Source: Rhodopila sp. (lineage in GTDB: Bacteria > Pseudomonadota > Alphaproteobacteria > Acetobacterales > Acetobacteraceae). From it: a DNA stretch of 49,468 nucleotides. The notes beneath the pieces are model-generated. The model saw only the letters and a list, made by a program, of their open reading frames with translations. It made no database searches and had not been told where the DNA came from. The position numbers were made by a program, and so were the translations under genes. The stretch is taken from assembly GCA_025355085.1 (NCBI GenBank), contig JANXLQ010000287.1, forward strand, positions 1 to 49,468. The letters run 5' to 3'. Each line of letters opens with the position of its first letter. The stretch's first letter is position 1. Of this stretch, positions 1 through 7,344 are shown one piece after another.

Positions 1-8
1 TGGCGCAC
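1..8 (-). CDS. possible start of a ParE-type toxin gene (cut by window edge)
   Basis: A GTG codon on the minus strand (complement of 6-8) lies immediately after the stop of the ParD-like antitoxin at 9-11. In ParDE operons the toxin gene follows the antitoxin directly or overlaps it, so a toxin start here would be expected. Only two to three codons are visible, so the assignment is inference from position alone. Confidence 0.25.
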
Positions 9-254
9 TCAGTAGCCGGCCTTCGCCAACTCCGCTGCCTTTGCGTCGAGTGCTGCTGTCAGGTCATCGTCGGTGCCGGGGTCGCCCTCTGCGATCGAGG
101 CGTTGAGGGTATCGCGTAGCGCTTGTAGCTTGGCCTCGCGCTCTTCGACGAGGCGCAGACCTTCGCGAACGACCTCGCTGGCCGAGCCGTACCGGCCGCT
201 TTTGACGGTGTTATCGACGAAGGTTTCCCAACGGGGACCTAGGGATACGTTCAT
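9..254 (-). CDS. parD: type II antitoxin, ParD/CopG family
   Basis: An 81-residue protein starting at MNVSLGPRWE. It has the ParD pattern: an N-terminal beta strand, the central RYGSASEVVREGLRLVEERE ribbon-helix-helix segment (about residues 20-40), and an acidic alanine-rich C-terminal tail that would wrap the toxin. ParD proteins neutralise a ParE gyrase-targeting toxin and repress their own promoter. An upstream in-frame extension exists, but the ATG at 252-254 gives the family-typical N terminus. The toxin partner would lie to the left, outside the window. The AT-rich stretch at 262-315 is a reasonable place for the promoter and operator. The family call is firm; the partner is inferred. 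Confidence 0.85.
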   Translation of the reverse strand: MNVSLGPRWETFVDNTVKSGRYGSASEVVREGLRLVEEREAKLQALRDTLNASIAEGDPGTDDDLTAALDAKAAELAKAGY

Positions 255-654
255 GGTCGAGGCTCCATTTTTATATGGATAGCACGATAACATAAATTGC
301 GCAAAAATTGCTAAGCCAAGGTCTCCGTTCGGTGACGATGAGATTACCAAAGCGCGGCCTTGAACCATCACACTTTGTATGACATGGACGATGCAAAGTC
401 GATTGGCGATGCCTTGCGGGGCTTCAAGAACATGTGGTTCCGGCGGTTTTCCACGCTGCCAAAGCATCGAAACCTCCGATTGGCTGTTACCGGAGTCCTA
501 TGGATCACAGATGGCACCCGTGTCGGAATTCCCCCCCCCTGGGGATTCCAGTCAGCCTGAAAATGCTCTAGAACCTCGTTCGGGGATCGAAGAAAGCGCG
601 ATAGCCTCGCTTGCACTGTATTCGGGGGGCTATCCTTCATGGGAAAACCGCGCG
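255..654. other. gap between parD and a truncated antitoxin gene
   Basis: This stretch holds the AT-rich upstream region of parD (about 262-315) and then higher-GC sequence with short open frames on both strands. None of those frames gives a recognisable protein or a convincing ribosome binding site. A run of nine C residues occurs near 530-538. It may be eroded sequence from a lost gene, but I see nothing specific. Confidence 0.4.
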
Positions 655-900
655 ATGAAAAGGCAGAAGGTAACCACGATGTACCGCAGCGAGATCGCAG
701 GAGCAGTCCATGAGATGATGGAGGGTTTCCATGCCGTCGGGCTGATCGGCGAAAAGACGATGCAAGAGTTCGACGCATCCTGCCTGATCCCGGCGATATC
801 GGACGAAAAGGTCGAGACCCAAATTGCTCAAGACCACACTGCCGTTGACGGCAGATTTTCAGCGATGCGCGAAATCCGAGAGGGAAGCCATGCAAGATAG
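655..900 (+). pseudogene. truncated HTH-type (HigA-like) antitoxin gene
   Basis: The reading frame starts with the hallmark N terminus of a common XRE antitoxin family: YRSEIAGAVHEMMEGFHAVG, then LIGEKTMQEFDASCLIPAI. In intact relatives this is followed by an acidic stretch and a helix-turn-helix domain (ALREREGVSQ... type). Here the similarity stops at about position 783, and the remaining roughly 40 residues are unrelated. The DNA-binding domain is therefore missing and the product cannot act as the usual repressor. The start could be ATG 655 or the internal ATG 679. No toxin gene sits upstream. The truncation is seen directly; the family call rests on the N-terminal motif. Confidence 0.6.
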
Positions 901-1267
901 TGCCATACAAAGCGTGATCGACCAAAATTTCACCCCGAAAGACAGGGCCGATAAATGGCGCGTATGGTTCGGGGCAAACACGTCGTCGGGCTACGACTTC
1001 TCGCTAATGATCGAGAATCCTGAGACGAAAGTCAGCTATGAGGTCGAGCTCGGGATCATGGAGGATGGGCGGCTTTGTGGCCAGATCGTAGCTGACCAGG
1101 GTGGCACTGGTCCTGATGCCCTGATTCTTTTCGATGCCACACCCGAAACTGCCCGGGTATCGGGCAATAAAGGTGGCGCAAAGCTGGTTATCAGCGTCAA
1201 TGACGTTGCGGGACCGAGAGTCATCGACGCTTACGAACAAACGGGCGCGCCCCAAGGCTTCGATTGA
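890..1267 (+). CDS. hypothetical protein overlapping the truncated antitoxin frame
   Basis: A 125-residue frame starting MQDSAIQSVIDQ, preceded by a purine-rich GAGAGGGAAG ribosome binding site. The start overlaps the last 11 bases of the truncated antitoxin frame. The protein is soluble and acidic, without membrane segments. It has an alternating pattern (SYEVELGIMEDGRLCGQIVAD, ALILFDATPE) that suggests a small beta-rich fold. I do not recognise a family. It converges on the HNH nuclease gene with an 8-base gap. It may be a small accessory gene carried with the surrounding defence or toxin-antitoxin fragments; this is only positional. Confidence 0.5.
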   Translation: MQDSAIQSVIDQNFTPKDRADKWRVWFGANTSSGYDFSLMIENPETKVSYEVELGIMEDGRLCGQIVADQGGTGPDALILFDATPETARVSGNKGGAKLVISVNDVAGPRVIDAYEQTGAPQGFD

Positions 1268-1274
1268 CCGAACG

Positions 1275-2174
1275 TCAGCCTTTAAAGATTTCCTCACGAT
1301 GATATCGGAGCCATTGCGGATTGGGCCGAAGGTCTGGTTGCGGCGGCAGTATCATCCGACGATCCGGGTTGATCAATCGTTGGACCATGTCAGGGACTTT
1401 CCCTTCCGCCAGCAGAATATTGTAGTCGTCGTCAAGCGACAACAGCCCTCGGTCGAACATCCAGTGAACCGTGCCGCATAACGCCACGCCATTACGGACT
1501 GAATCGGTTCCAGAATGACTGACGGGTCGGATATGCGCTGCCTGAACCTCGGATCGTCCGCCACCGTTGATGATCTTCAGGCCGGTCATTGCGCAGGTAT
1601 TCCCATAGGCCGTTTTGACGACTGACGAGAACACCTTATCGCGGAACGGTCTGGCGACAACGCTTTCAACGATAGGTCTTTCGAAGGTGGCAGGTTCATC
1701 AGCAAAGACGAAGGCAGCCGGTTCTTGGATCGGCTTTTCCTCGCCAATAATGTGCGCGAAGCCGGCGCGGAGGATGTTGTTATATTCGCCTTCGGATATG
1801 CGTCGAACGGAGCGGCCAAAGGCGCCCTTGCTGGTTCCTCCGTCGTTCCGGCGAAGACCACTTTCAAAGTAATGTTCGCCCTCCTTGAACGGCACAGGAC
1901 GATCGAACGGAAGAAAATCCTCTACATAGGCGTAGAAATGATCGTCCAAACGATCGTCACGTTCGATACGAACCACGCGGGCGGTCCCAAAGTACGACGA
2001 CCGTCCGCCTCGGCTGCTCAACGCGCCGGAACTGCGACGGGGCTCATAGTAAACGATCCAATCTCCGCGCGCCTCTTCGATCGCTCGCAGATATGTCTTC
2101 GGAAAATGATACCTCTGCTCCGGCAAATCATCGTAACTCGGGTCGATCTTGGTCGCGAAAACAGCTTTGGTCAC
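1275..2174 (-). CDS. HNH endonuclease (HNH_2 / COG3440-type)
   Basis: A 299-residue protein, GTG start, with a GGAAAG ribosome binding site 8 bases upstream. The C-terminal third carries an HNH_2 nuclease domain: TCAMTGLKI (Cys194), VQAAHIRPVSH (His214), NGVALCGTVHWMFDRGLLSL (Asn228, His237). This is the layout of 'putative restriction endonuclease' proteins of the COG3440 type. The N-terminal 170 residues contain a domain beginning FATKIDPSYDDLPEQRYHFP that usually accompanies this nuclease and may recognise the target. No methyltransferase or other partner is adjacent, so a solitary modification-dependent or anti-phage role is possible but unproven. The catalytic residues look intact. Confidence 0.8.
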   Translation of the reverse strand: MTKAVFATKIDPSYDDLPEQRYHFPKTYLRAIEEARGDWIVYYEPRRSSGALSSRGGRSSYFGTARVVRIERDDRLDDHFYAYVEDFLPFDRPVPFKEGEHYFESGLRRNDGGTSKGAFGRSVRRISEGEYNNILRAGFAHIIGEEKPIQEPAAFVFADEPATFERPIVESVVARPFRDKVFSSVVKTAYGNTCAMTGLKIINGGGRSEVQAAHIRPVSHSGTDSVRNGVALCGTVHWMFDRGLLSLDDDYNILLAEGKVPDMVQRLINPDRRMILPPQPDLRPNPQWLRYHREEIFKG

Positions 2175-2284
2175 AGGCTCATCTTTCCGAAAAGCTGCAA
2201 CCGTTTACGGCCGGGTCTGCATCGACCGGTCGTTACTGGTTCACGGACGATTTTTTGCCGCTTCCCACCAGAAACGACCACCCC

Positions 2285-3187
2285 CTACAACCCACACGCA
2301 ATATCCAACGCCATCCGGATCAGCTTATCGCTCGCCTCCGGCGTCCGGAACGCACTATGCGCCGACAGCGTCACATTCGGCAGCGTCGTCAACTTATGTC
2401 CCGCCGGCAGCGGCTCCACCCCGAACACATCCAGCGCCGCATGCCGCAGGTGCCCCGACTCCAACCCCGCGATCATCGCGTCCTCATCCACCAGCGCCCC
2501 CCGCGCCGTGTTCACCAGGATCGCCCCCTGCCGCATCCGCGCCAACCGTTCCGCGCTCAGGAACCCCCGAGTCTCATCGTTCAGCAACAGATGCACCGAC
2601 AGCACCTGGCTCTCTGCCAGCAGCGTGTCCAAATCCACGAACTCCACCCCCGGCGCCGCTTTCGCGGTACGGTTCCACGCCAGCACCCGCATCCCGGACC
2701 CGCCGGCAATCCGCGCCACCTCCGCCGCGATTCCGCCAAAACCGAGCAACCCGAGGGTCTTGCCGGTCAGTTCCATGCCTTCGGTTCGCAACCACCGTCC
2801 CTCACGCATGCCACCGTCCATCCGAGCCAACCCGCGCGCCGCCGCCCACATTAACGCAATGGTATGCTCCGCCACCGCCGTATCGCCATACCCCTTTATG
2901 ATATGGACGGTGATCCCCAGCGCGGCCAACGCCTCGGGGTCCATGTAACTCCGGGCGCCGGTGCCCAGGAAGATCACATGCTTCAGGCCGGTACACAGGC
3001 GCATCGCCTCCACCGGCATTTGCGTATGGTCGTCGAAACAGAAATCGTAGCCCGCGAGCAACCCCGGCAGCGCCTCAGGCGGGATGTCCCCTTGCTCATT
3101 CACGTCCATCGCCGGGTCACCGGCACGGGACACGTTCCGGAAAACGGAGGCCAAATCGTCAACGGCATCCAGAAAAAGACCCTTCAT
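2285..3187 (-). CDS. D-isomer-specific 2-hydroxyacid dehydrogenase (NAD-dependent)
   Basis: 300 residues, with a good GGGAGG ribosome binding site before ATG 3187. The NAD-binding Rossmann motif lies around residues 146-155 (GLLGFGGIAAE; the last glycine of GxGxxG is replaced by alanine). The catalytic triad of the family is present: Arg229 in VNTARGAL, Glu258 in DVFGVEPL and His277 in LSAHSAF. The enzyme is expected to reduce a 2-keto acid to a D-2-hydroxy acid in the cytoplasm; the substrate cannot be read from sequence. It stands alone, with the decayed DUF29 fragment upstream. The C terminus is short compared with phosphoglycerate dehydrogenase, and no ACT domain follows. Confidence 0.85.
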   Translation of the reverse strand: MKGLFLDAVDDLASVFRNVSRAGDPAMDVNEQGDIPPEALPGLLAGYDFCFDDHTQMPVEAMRLCTGLKHVIFLGTGARSYMDPEALAALGITVHIIKGYGDTAVAEHTIALMWAAARGLARMDGGMREGRWLRTEGMELTGKTLGLLGFGGIAAEVARIAGGSGMRVLAWNRTAKAAPGVEFVDLDTLLAESQVLSVHLLLNDETRGFLSAERLARMRQGAILVNTARGALVDEDAMIAGLESGHLRHAALDVFGVEPLPAGHKLTTLPNVTLSAHSAFRTPEASDKLIRMALDIACGL

Positions 3188-3764
3188 CGCATCCTCCCGA
3201 CGTGAAAACACCACAAGCTTGCGCAGCGACCCGATCCAGAGCAAGCGGGCGCGGCGATAAATCGCGAAATCAGGTCGCTGACGGGCATCAGGCGGATGGC
3301 AGCGATGTGGGTCGTGGAGCGCACTGGTCAGCCGGTTGACCGGGCTTCTCCTGCATCTGCTCAAATGGCAGTGCCAGCCCGGTTTGCGGGGCAATAGCTG
3401 GCGCTATACAATCAAGGTGCAACGCCGCGATCTTGCTTGCCATCTGGCCGACAATCCAAGCCTGACGGCTCAACTGCCCGCGATCCTGGCGGATGCCTAC
3501 GCTTCGGCGATCTTGTTGGCCGCTGGCGAAACAGGGCTACCGGAAGCAACGTTTCCGGCCGAGTGCCCATGGTCCCACAAACATGCCTCCGATCCCGATT
3601 TTTGGCCTGAATTCGCCAACTGACCCACCGCGTCATGCGATCGCAGGTGCGACCAACACCAACCAGCCTGAACCATCGTGGTCCCGGCTTGGGTTCGGCG
3701 ATTTGCAGACGGATTTTCCAATGAAAAGAGTGCGCGGCGGACCAATCTGCTAGACTGAGCCAGC
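3188..3764. other. gap between hydroxyacid dehydrogenase and PBP genes
   Basis: Apart from the DUF29 remnant (listed separately, 3321-3623), this gap holds the leader of the minus-strand dehydrogenase and, from 3624, the leader of the penicillin-binding protein gene. No hairpin or repeat stands out. Confidence 0.4.
3321..3623 (+). pseudogene. remnant of a DUF29 family gene
   Basis: The frame reads ALVSRLTGLLLHLLKWQCQP, then SWRYTIKVQRRDLACHLADN, LPAILADAYASAILLAAGET and GLPEATFPAECPW. These are the characteristic second half of DUF29 proteins (HLLKWQ..P, SWR.TI..QR, A...A..ETGL.E..FP..CPW). The normal N-terminal half (about 60 residues beginning near a LYDxDF motif) is absent; the same frame runs into a stop at 3279-3281, and no start with a ribosome binding site precedes the conserved part. 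DUF29 genes are often multicopy and of unknown function. I call it a 5'-truncated pseudogene; a leaky TTG start at 3336 is possible but unlikely to give a complete fold. Confidence 0.65.
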
Positions 3765-5570
3765 ATGCCGCGCCCCGCCCCCACCGTTCCCCGGTTCTAT
3801 CCGCCCAAACCGGCAGCCAACAGAAACCGCCCCTCTGGCCCGGCCCGCCCGTCGCGCCGCCGCCGCCTGCTGTTCTGGACGTTGCGCTGGGGCTTCATCG
3901 CCTCGGTCTGGCTTACGCTGGCGCTCACGGTGACAGTGCTGTGGTATGCCCGCGACCTACCCCGCCCCGAGTCGGCACTCGATGCCGCCCGCCGCCCAAG
4001 CCTGACGCTACAGGACCGATCGGGCCACACCATCGCGACATTCGGCGATATCGTCGGTGAACCTTTACGTCTGAAAGATTTCGCCCCCGCCCTGCCCGCC
4101 GCCGTCGTCGCGGTCGAAGACCGGCGCTTCTGGAACCATTTTGGTATCGATCCTATCGGTTTACTGCGAGCCGCCTGGGTCAACCTCACCGCCGGCCGGG
4201 TCGTGCAAGGCGGCTCCACCCTGACGCAGCAGGTCGCAAAAACGTTATTCCTGACCAACGCCCGGACCACCAAGCGCAAGGTGCAGGAACTGCTGCTGAC
4301 GCTATGGCTGGAACGCCACTTCACCAAGAAGGAAATTCTCGAGATCTACCTCAACCGAGTCTATCTCGGCTCCGGCGCCTGGGGAATGGACGCTGCCGCA
4401 AAGATGTATTTCGGGGTATCGGCGCGCCGGGTGACATTGCCGCAGGCGGCCGTGCTGGCCGGATTGCCCAAGGCACCCTCCCGCTTCAACCCCCGCGTCA
4501 ATCCCGGCGCCGCATTGGCCAGAGCCAGGGACGTGCTCGGTACCATGGTCGATTCCGGTGTGATTGCCGCCGAACAGGCCACCACTGCCGCAGCCCAGAT
4601 TGTGTTCCCGCCCAGCCCGGTCGCCCCCGGCTGGTTCGCCGACTGGATCGCCGATCAGTCGCAATCGCTGCTGGCACCCGACACCGACGCGGTGCTGCGA
4701 ACCACGTTGGACGGCCGCTATCAGGCCGTCGCGGAACGAAATCTGGCCGCCCTGCTCGACGGACCCGGCGCCGCCGCCATGGTCGGTCAGGGTGCGGTTG
4801 TCATCATTGACGCCACCAACGGCGCGGTCCGCGCCATGGTCGGCGGCCATAATTTCCGCACCAGCCCATTCAACCGAGCGGTGCTGGCAAGGCGCCAACC
4901 GGGGTCGTCGTTCAAACCGTTCGTCTGGCTGACCGCCCTGGAAACCGGCATGACACCCGACGACACCGTCCTTGACGCCCCCCTGCGCATCGGCACCTGG
5001 AGCCCGTCCAACTTCGAACATCGTTACATGGGGGAGATCACGTTGGAGGAAGCCCTCGCCCAATCGGTCAATACCGCATCCGTCCGCATCCTGATGCGCT
5101 CCGGCGGCCCCAAAGCCGTCGCCGCCACGGCCGCCAGATTGGGTATCGCCGGTAAAATGCCAAAAGACGCCTCCCTGGCGCTGGGCACTGGAGAGGTCGG
5201 TTTGTTGGAACTCACCGCCGCCTACGCCCCGTTCTTCAATGGCGGCAACCGCGTAACACCGTTCGGACTGGACAAGACCCCGCACCCGGCCGAACCCGTA
5301 ATCACCCCCGCAACAGCCTCCATGATGGCAAAAATGCTCGGTGCCGTCGTGACCCGAGGCACCGGACGCGCCGCCGCCGTGCCCGGGCGAGTGGTCGCCG
5401 GCAAGACAGGCACAACGCAGGATTACAAGGACGCCTGGTTCATTGGTTCGGTCAAAGGCGTGCTGATCGGTATCTGGCTGGGTAACGACGACAATCTGCC
5501 AATGAAAGGCGTCCTGGGCGGCGGCATGCCGGCTCGTTTGTTCCATGACATCGCGATCGGCATCGACTGA
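3765..5570 (+). CDS. class A penicillin-binding protein (PBP1-type glycosyltransferase/transpeptidase)
   Basis: 601 residues. A basic proline-rich cytoplasmic tail is followed by one membrane anchor (about residues 36-60) and two periplasmic catalytic domains. The glycosyltransferase domain (about 80-260) carries AVEDRRFWNHFGID with catalytic Glu118, QGGSTLTQQVAK (148-159), and the second glutamate in LERHFTKKEILEIYLN (Glu183). The transpeptidase domain has the active-site SSFK (381-384), SVN (434-436) and KTGT (547-550). It polymerises lipid II and cross-links peptidoglycan on the outer face of the inner membrane. At 601 residues it lacks the large insertions of E. coli PBP1a/1b, like the compact alphaproteobacterial PBPs. 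A peptidoglycan-binding lipoprotein gene follows within 100 bases. Confidence 0.93.
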   Translation: MPRPAPTVPRFYPPKPAANRNRPSGPARPSRRRRLLFWTLRWGFIASVWLTLALTVTVLWYARDLPRPESALDAARRPSLTLQDRSGHTIATFGDIVGEPLRLKDFAPALPAAVVAVEDRRFWNHFGIDPIGLLRAAWVNLTAGRVVQGGSTLTQQVAKTLFLTNARTTKRKVQELLLTLWLERHFTKKEILEIYLNRVYLGSGAWGMDAAAKMYFGVSARRVTLPQAAVLAGLPKAPSRFNPRVNPGAALARARDVLGTMVDSGVIAAEQATTAAAQIVFPPSPVAPGWFADWIADQSQSLLAPDTDAVLRTTLDGRYQAVAERNLAALLDGPGAAAMVGQGAVVIIDATNGAVRAMVGGHNFRTSPFNRAVLARRQPGSSFKPFVWLTALETGMTPDDTVLDAPLRIGTWSPSNFEHRYMGEITLEEALAQSVNTASVRILMRSGGPKAVAATAARLGIAGKMPKDASLALGTGEVGLLELTAAYAPFFNGGNRVTPFGLDKTPHPAEPVITPATASMMAKMLGAVVTRGTGRAAAVPGRVVAGKTGTTQDYKDAWFIGSVKGVLIGIWLGNDDNLPMKGVLGGGMPARLFHDIAIGID

Positions 5571-5659
5571 ACCCATCCTCGCCGTTTCGCGATTGATCGG
5601 TGATGCAACCAAACGGGTGCCCCAGCGTTTCTACCTTTTCGAAATCGCAGGAGGAAGCG

Positions 5660-6100
5660 TTGAAAATAATGCGATCTACCGTAGCCTTGGGTCTTTTGAT
5701 CGGCCTGGGCGCGTGTTCGAACATGATGGGTGGTTCAGGTTCGGCCCCTCGGGCAACAGCCGCTGCCACGCAACCAACCGTGGCGCCCGACATGGTCAGG
5801 CAGGTGCAGTTGAAATTGCGTGACGATGGTTACTACAAGCTGGACAACATCGATGGCGTATGGGGTTCGGGCACCGAAGCCGCCGTGCGCTCCTACCAGC
5901 GCGATCATAACCTGATCGGCAGCGGGCAGTTGGATGTGCCGACGCTACAGGCAATGAATTTGCCCGGCGGCGCGCAGGCTACCACCCACAGCGGACCGTC
6001 GGATCGCCCCGCGAACACGGAGTCCACCATAACGCAACCGATGCGGACCGATCAGTATAGAGCGCCGGGGGACAACACCGTCGTTCCCCCGCCGCGTTGA
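5660..6100 (+). CDS. lipoprotein with peptidoglycan-binding (PG_binding_1) domain
   Basis: 146 residues from a TTG start at 5660 with GGAGG 5 bases upstream; an in-frame ATG at 5669 is the alternative. A short signal sequence ends in the lipobox LGAC (Cys19), so the product is probably a lipoprotein. Residues about 45-95 (PDMVRQVQLKLRDDGYYKLD, then IDGVWGSGTEAAVRSYQRDH) form a PG_binding_1 three-helix domain that holds peptidoglycan stem peptides. The C-terminal tail is rich in Pro, Thr and Ser and has no other domain. Position just behind the PBP gene suggests a supporting role in cell-wall assembly or anchoring; that link is inferred from neighbourhood. Confidence 0.8.
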   Translation: MKIMRSTVALGLLIGLGACSNMMGGSGSAPRATAAATQPTVAPDMVRQVQLKLRDDGYYKLDNIDGVWGSGTEAAVRSYQRDHNLIGSGQLDVPTLQAMNLPGGAQATTHSGPSDRPANTESTITQPMRTDQYRAPGDNTVVPPPR

Positions 6101-6106
6101 TCGATA

Positions 6107-6188
6107 GACCTGTTGCAACAGTCAGTTTCGGCGATTGGTAGCTATTAGACCTGTTGCGAAAGTCAGCTTCAGCGATTGTTAACTATTA
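6107..6188 (+). repeat. 41-bp tandem duplication containing a MITE end
   Basis: Two consecutive 41-base units, 6107-6147 and 6148-6188. Both begin GACCTGTTGC, share CAGTCAG/AAGTCAG and CGATTG cores, and end CTATTA; they differ at about eight positions. The second unit is the left part of the inverted-repeat element at 6148-6234. It looks like a nested or abortive second insertion of the same element. Confidence 0.75.
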
Positions 6189-6234
6189 ATTTTGTTGAAT
6201 AGTTTTGAATTGTATGAGACTTCTGCAACAGGTC
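6148..6234 (+). mobile_element. 87-bp MITE-like element, copy 1
   Basis: The element starts GACCTGTTGCGAAAGTC and ends GACTTCTGCAACAGGTC, giving imperfect terminal inverted repeats of about 17 bases. TA dinucleotides flank both ends (6146-6147 and 6235-6236). The interior is AT-rich and has no coding capacity. A second copy in inverse orientation lies at 17331-17418. The right end, together with the flanking TA, supplies the TAG stop of the acyl-CoA dehydrogenase gene (6234-6236). Short length, terminal inverted repeats and a TA flank fit a non-autonomous element mobilised by an IS630- or IS5-type transposase elsewhere; the family is inference. Confidence 0.7.
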
Positions 6235-7340
6235 TAATAACCCATGATTCCGGCGTAGCGGTCCCGGCAGAAGCGCGTGTCGCCAAACGAAACTTCGGCG
6301 ACACGGCTCCGTTTCATGAAAAATCCAATCTCATGCTCGTCGGTCATGCCGATGCCGCCATGCATCTGCACGCCCTCATTACCGCACAGGTACAGCGTCG
6401 CGTTGGCCTTGGCTTTGGCCAGCGCGACCAGTGCGGCCGCATCGTTGCTGCCCTGATCCAGCGCCGAGGCAGCCGCCAGCACCGCCGAACGGGTTATCTC
6501 CACCTCGCAGAACATTTCCGCCGCGCGGTGCTTCATCGCCTGAAAACTGCCGATCGCAACACCGAATTGCTTGCGGTCTTTCAGATACTGAATCGTCCGG
6601 TCGAATGCTTCCTGCGCACTGCCCAGCATCTCCGCCGCTAAACCAACACGCGCCCTGTCCAGCGCCAGTTCCAGGGCAATAGCCCCGCCCCCCAGCACGG
6701 CGTCCGGACCAACCAGCACATTATCGAAACGGATCAGCGCGGCGTTCCGGCTATCCACCATGGACAGGCGGGTGCGGCTGGCCGCCTCGCCCGGAACCAG
6801 AAACAACATGACGGCATCGCCAGTTCGCGCCGCGACAATCAGAGTGTCGGCGATATGCCCGTCCAGCACGAATGTCTTCTGACCATTCAGCCGATAGCCG
6901 GCGCCATCCCGTTCCGCTGTCGTCCCGATCTGGTCCGGCGCATGGCGGGAACCTTCATCCACGGCCAGGGCTGTAATATGCTCGCCGGCAAGTAGCCGTG
7001 GCAGATAATCCGCCTTTTGGCCTTTTGTTCCCCCAATGGACAATAACGACGCCCCCAACAGAGCGGTGGACAACAACGGAGTCGCCGCCAGCGTGCGTCC
7101 CGCGGCCTCCATCACTTGTGTCAGACCAGTCATGCCGAACGCCGAACCGCCGTCGTCCTCGTTAACCAGGAACCCGGTCCAGCCGAGTTCCGCCATCTGG
7201 CGCCATAAATCGCGTGAGAACCCATCGGGATCGTTGTCGTCCCGCAATTTTCTCATCGCCGTGATCGGGCTGCGCTCACGGAAGAAATCGAGCGCGGTGT
7301 CGCGCACCATCTGCGCTTCTTCGTTCAGGATCAGGGCCAT
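6234..7340 (-). CDS. acyl-CoA dehydrogenase (second of a pair)
   Basis: 368 residues starting MALILNEEAQMV. It has the acyl-CoA dehydrogenase layout: an N-terminal helical domain, a middle beta domain (GYRLNGQKTFVLDGHIADTL) and a C-terminal helical domain (DRKQFGVAIGSFQAMKHRAA, then LCGNEGVQMHGGIGMTDEHE). The enzyme would oxidise an acyl-CoA to the 2-enoyl-CoA with FAD. It starts 4 bases after the stop of the neighbouring acyl-CoA dehydrogenase, so the two are translationally coupled. Such unequal pairs (about 370 and 390 residues) form heterotetramers in steroid and branched-chain acyl-CoA degradation; that complex is inferred here. The stop codon is formed at the junction with a MITE. Confidence 0.85.
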   Translation of the reverse strand: MALILNEEAQMVRDTALDFFRERSPITAMRKLRDDNDPDGFSRDLWRQMAELGWTGFLVNEDDGGSAFGMTGLTQVMEAAGRTLAATPLLSTALLGASLLSIGGTKGQKADYLPRLLAGEHITALAVDEGSRHAPDQIGTTAERDGAGYRLNGQKTFVLDGHIADTLIVAARTGDAVMLFLVPGEAASRTRLSMVDSRNAALIRFDNVLVGPDAVLGGGAIALELALDRARVGLAAEMLGSAQEAFDRTIQYLKDRKQFGVAIGSFQAMKHRAAEMFCEVEITRSAVLAAASALDQGSNDAAALVALAKAKANATLYLCGNEGVQMHGGIGMTDEHEIGFFMKRSRVAEVSFGDTRFCRDRYAGIMGY

Positions 7341-7344
7341 GGGA

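Noticed and set aside
1725-2948. 407-codon plus-strand frame across the HNH nuclease and hydroxyacid dehydrogenase genes
   Set aside because: Both minus-strand genes have complete catalytic motifs; the plus frame is Ser/Arg/Pro-rich without any domain.
4302-5612. 436-codon open frame antisense to the penicillin-binding protein gene
   Set aside because: A shadow of a high-GC gene with intact PBP motifs on the other strand.
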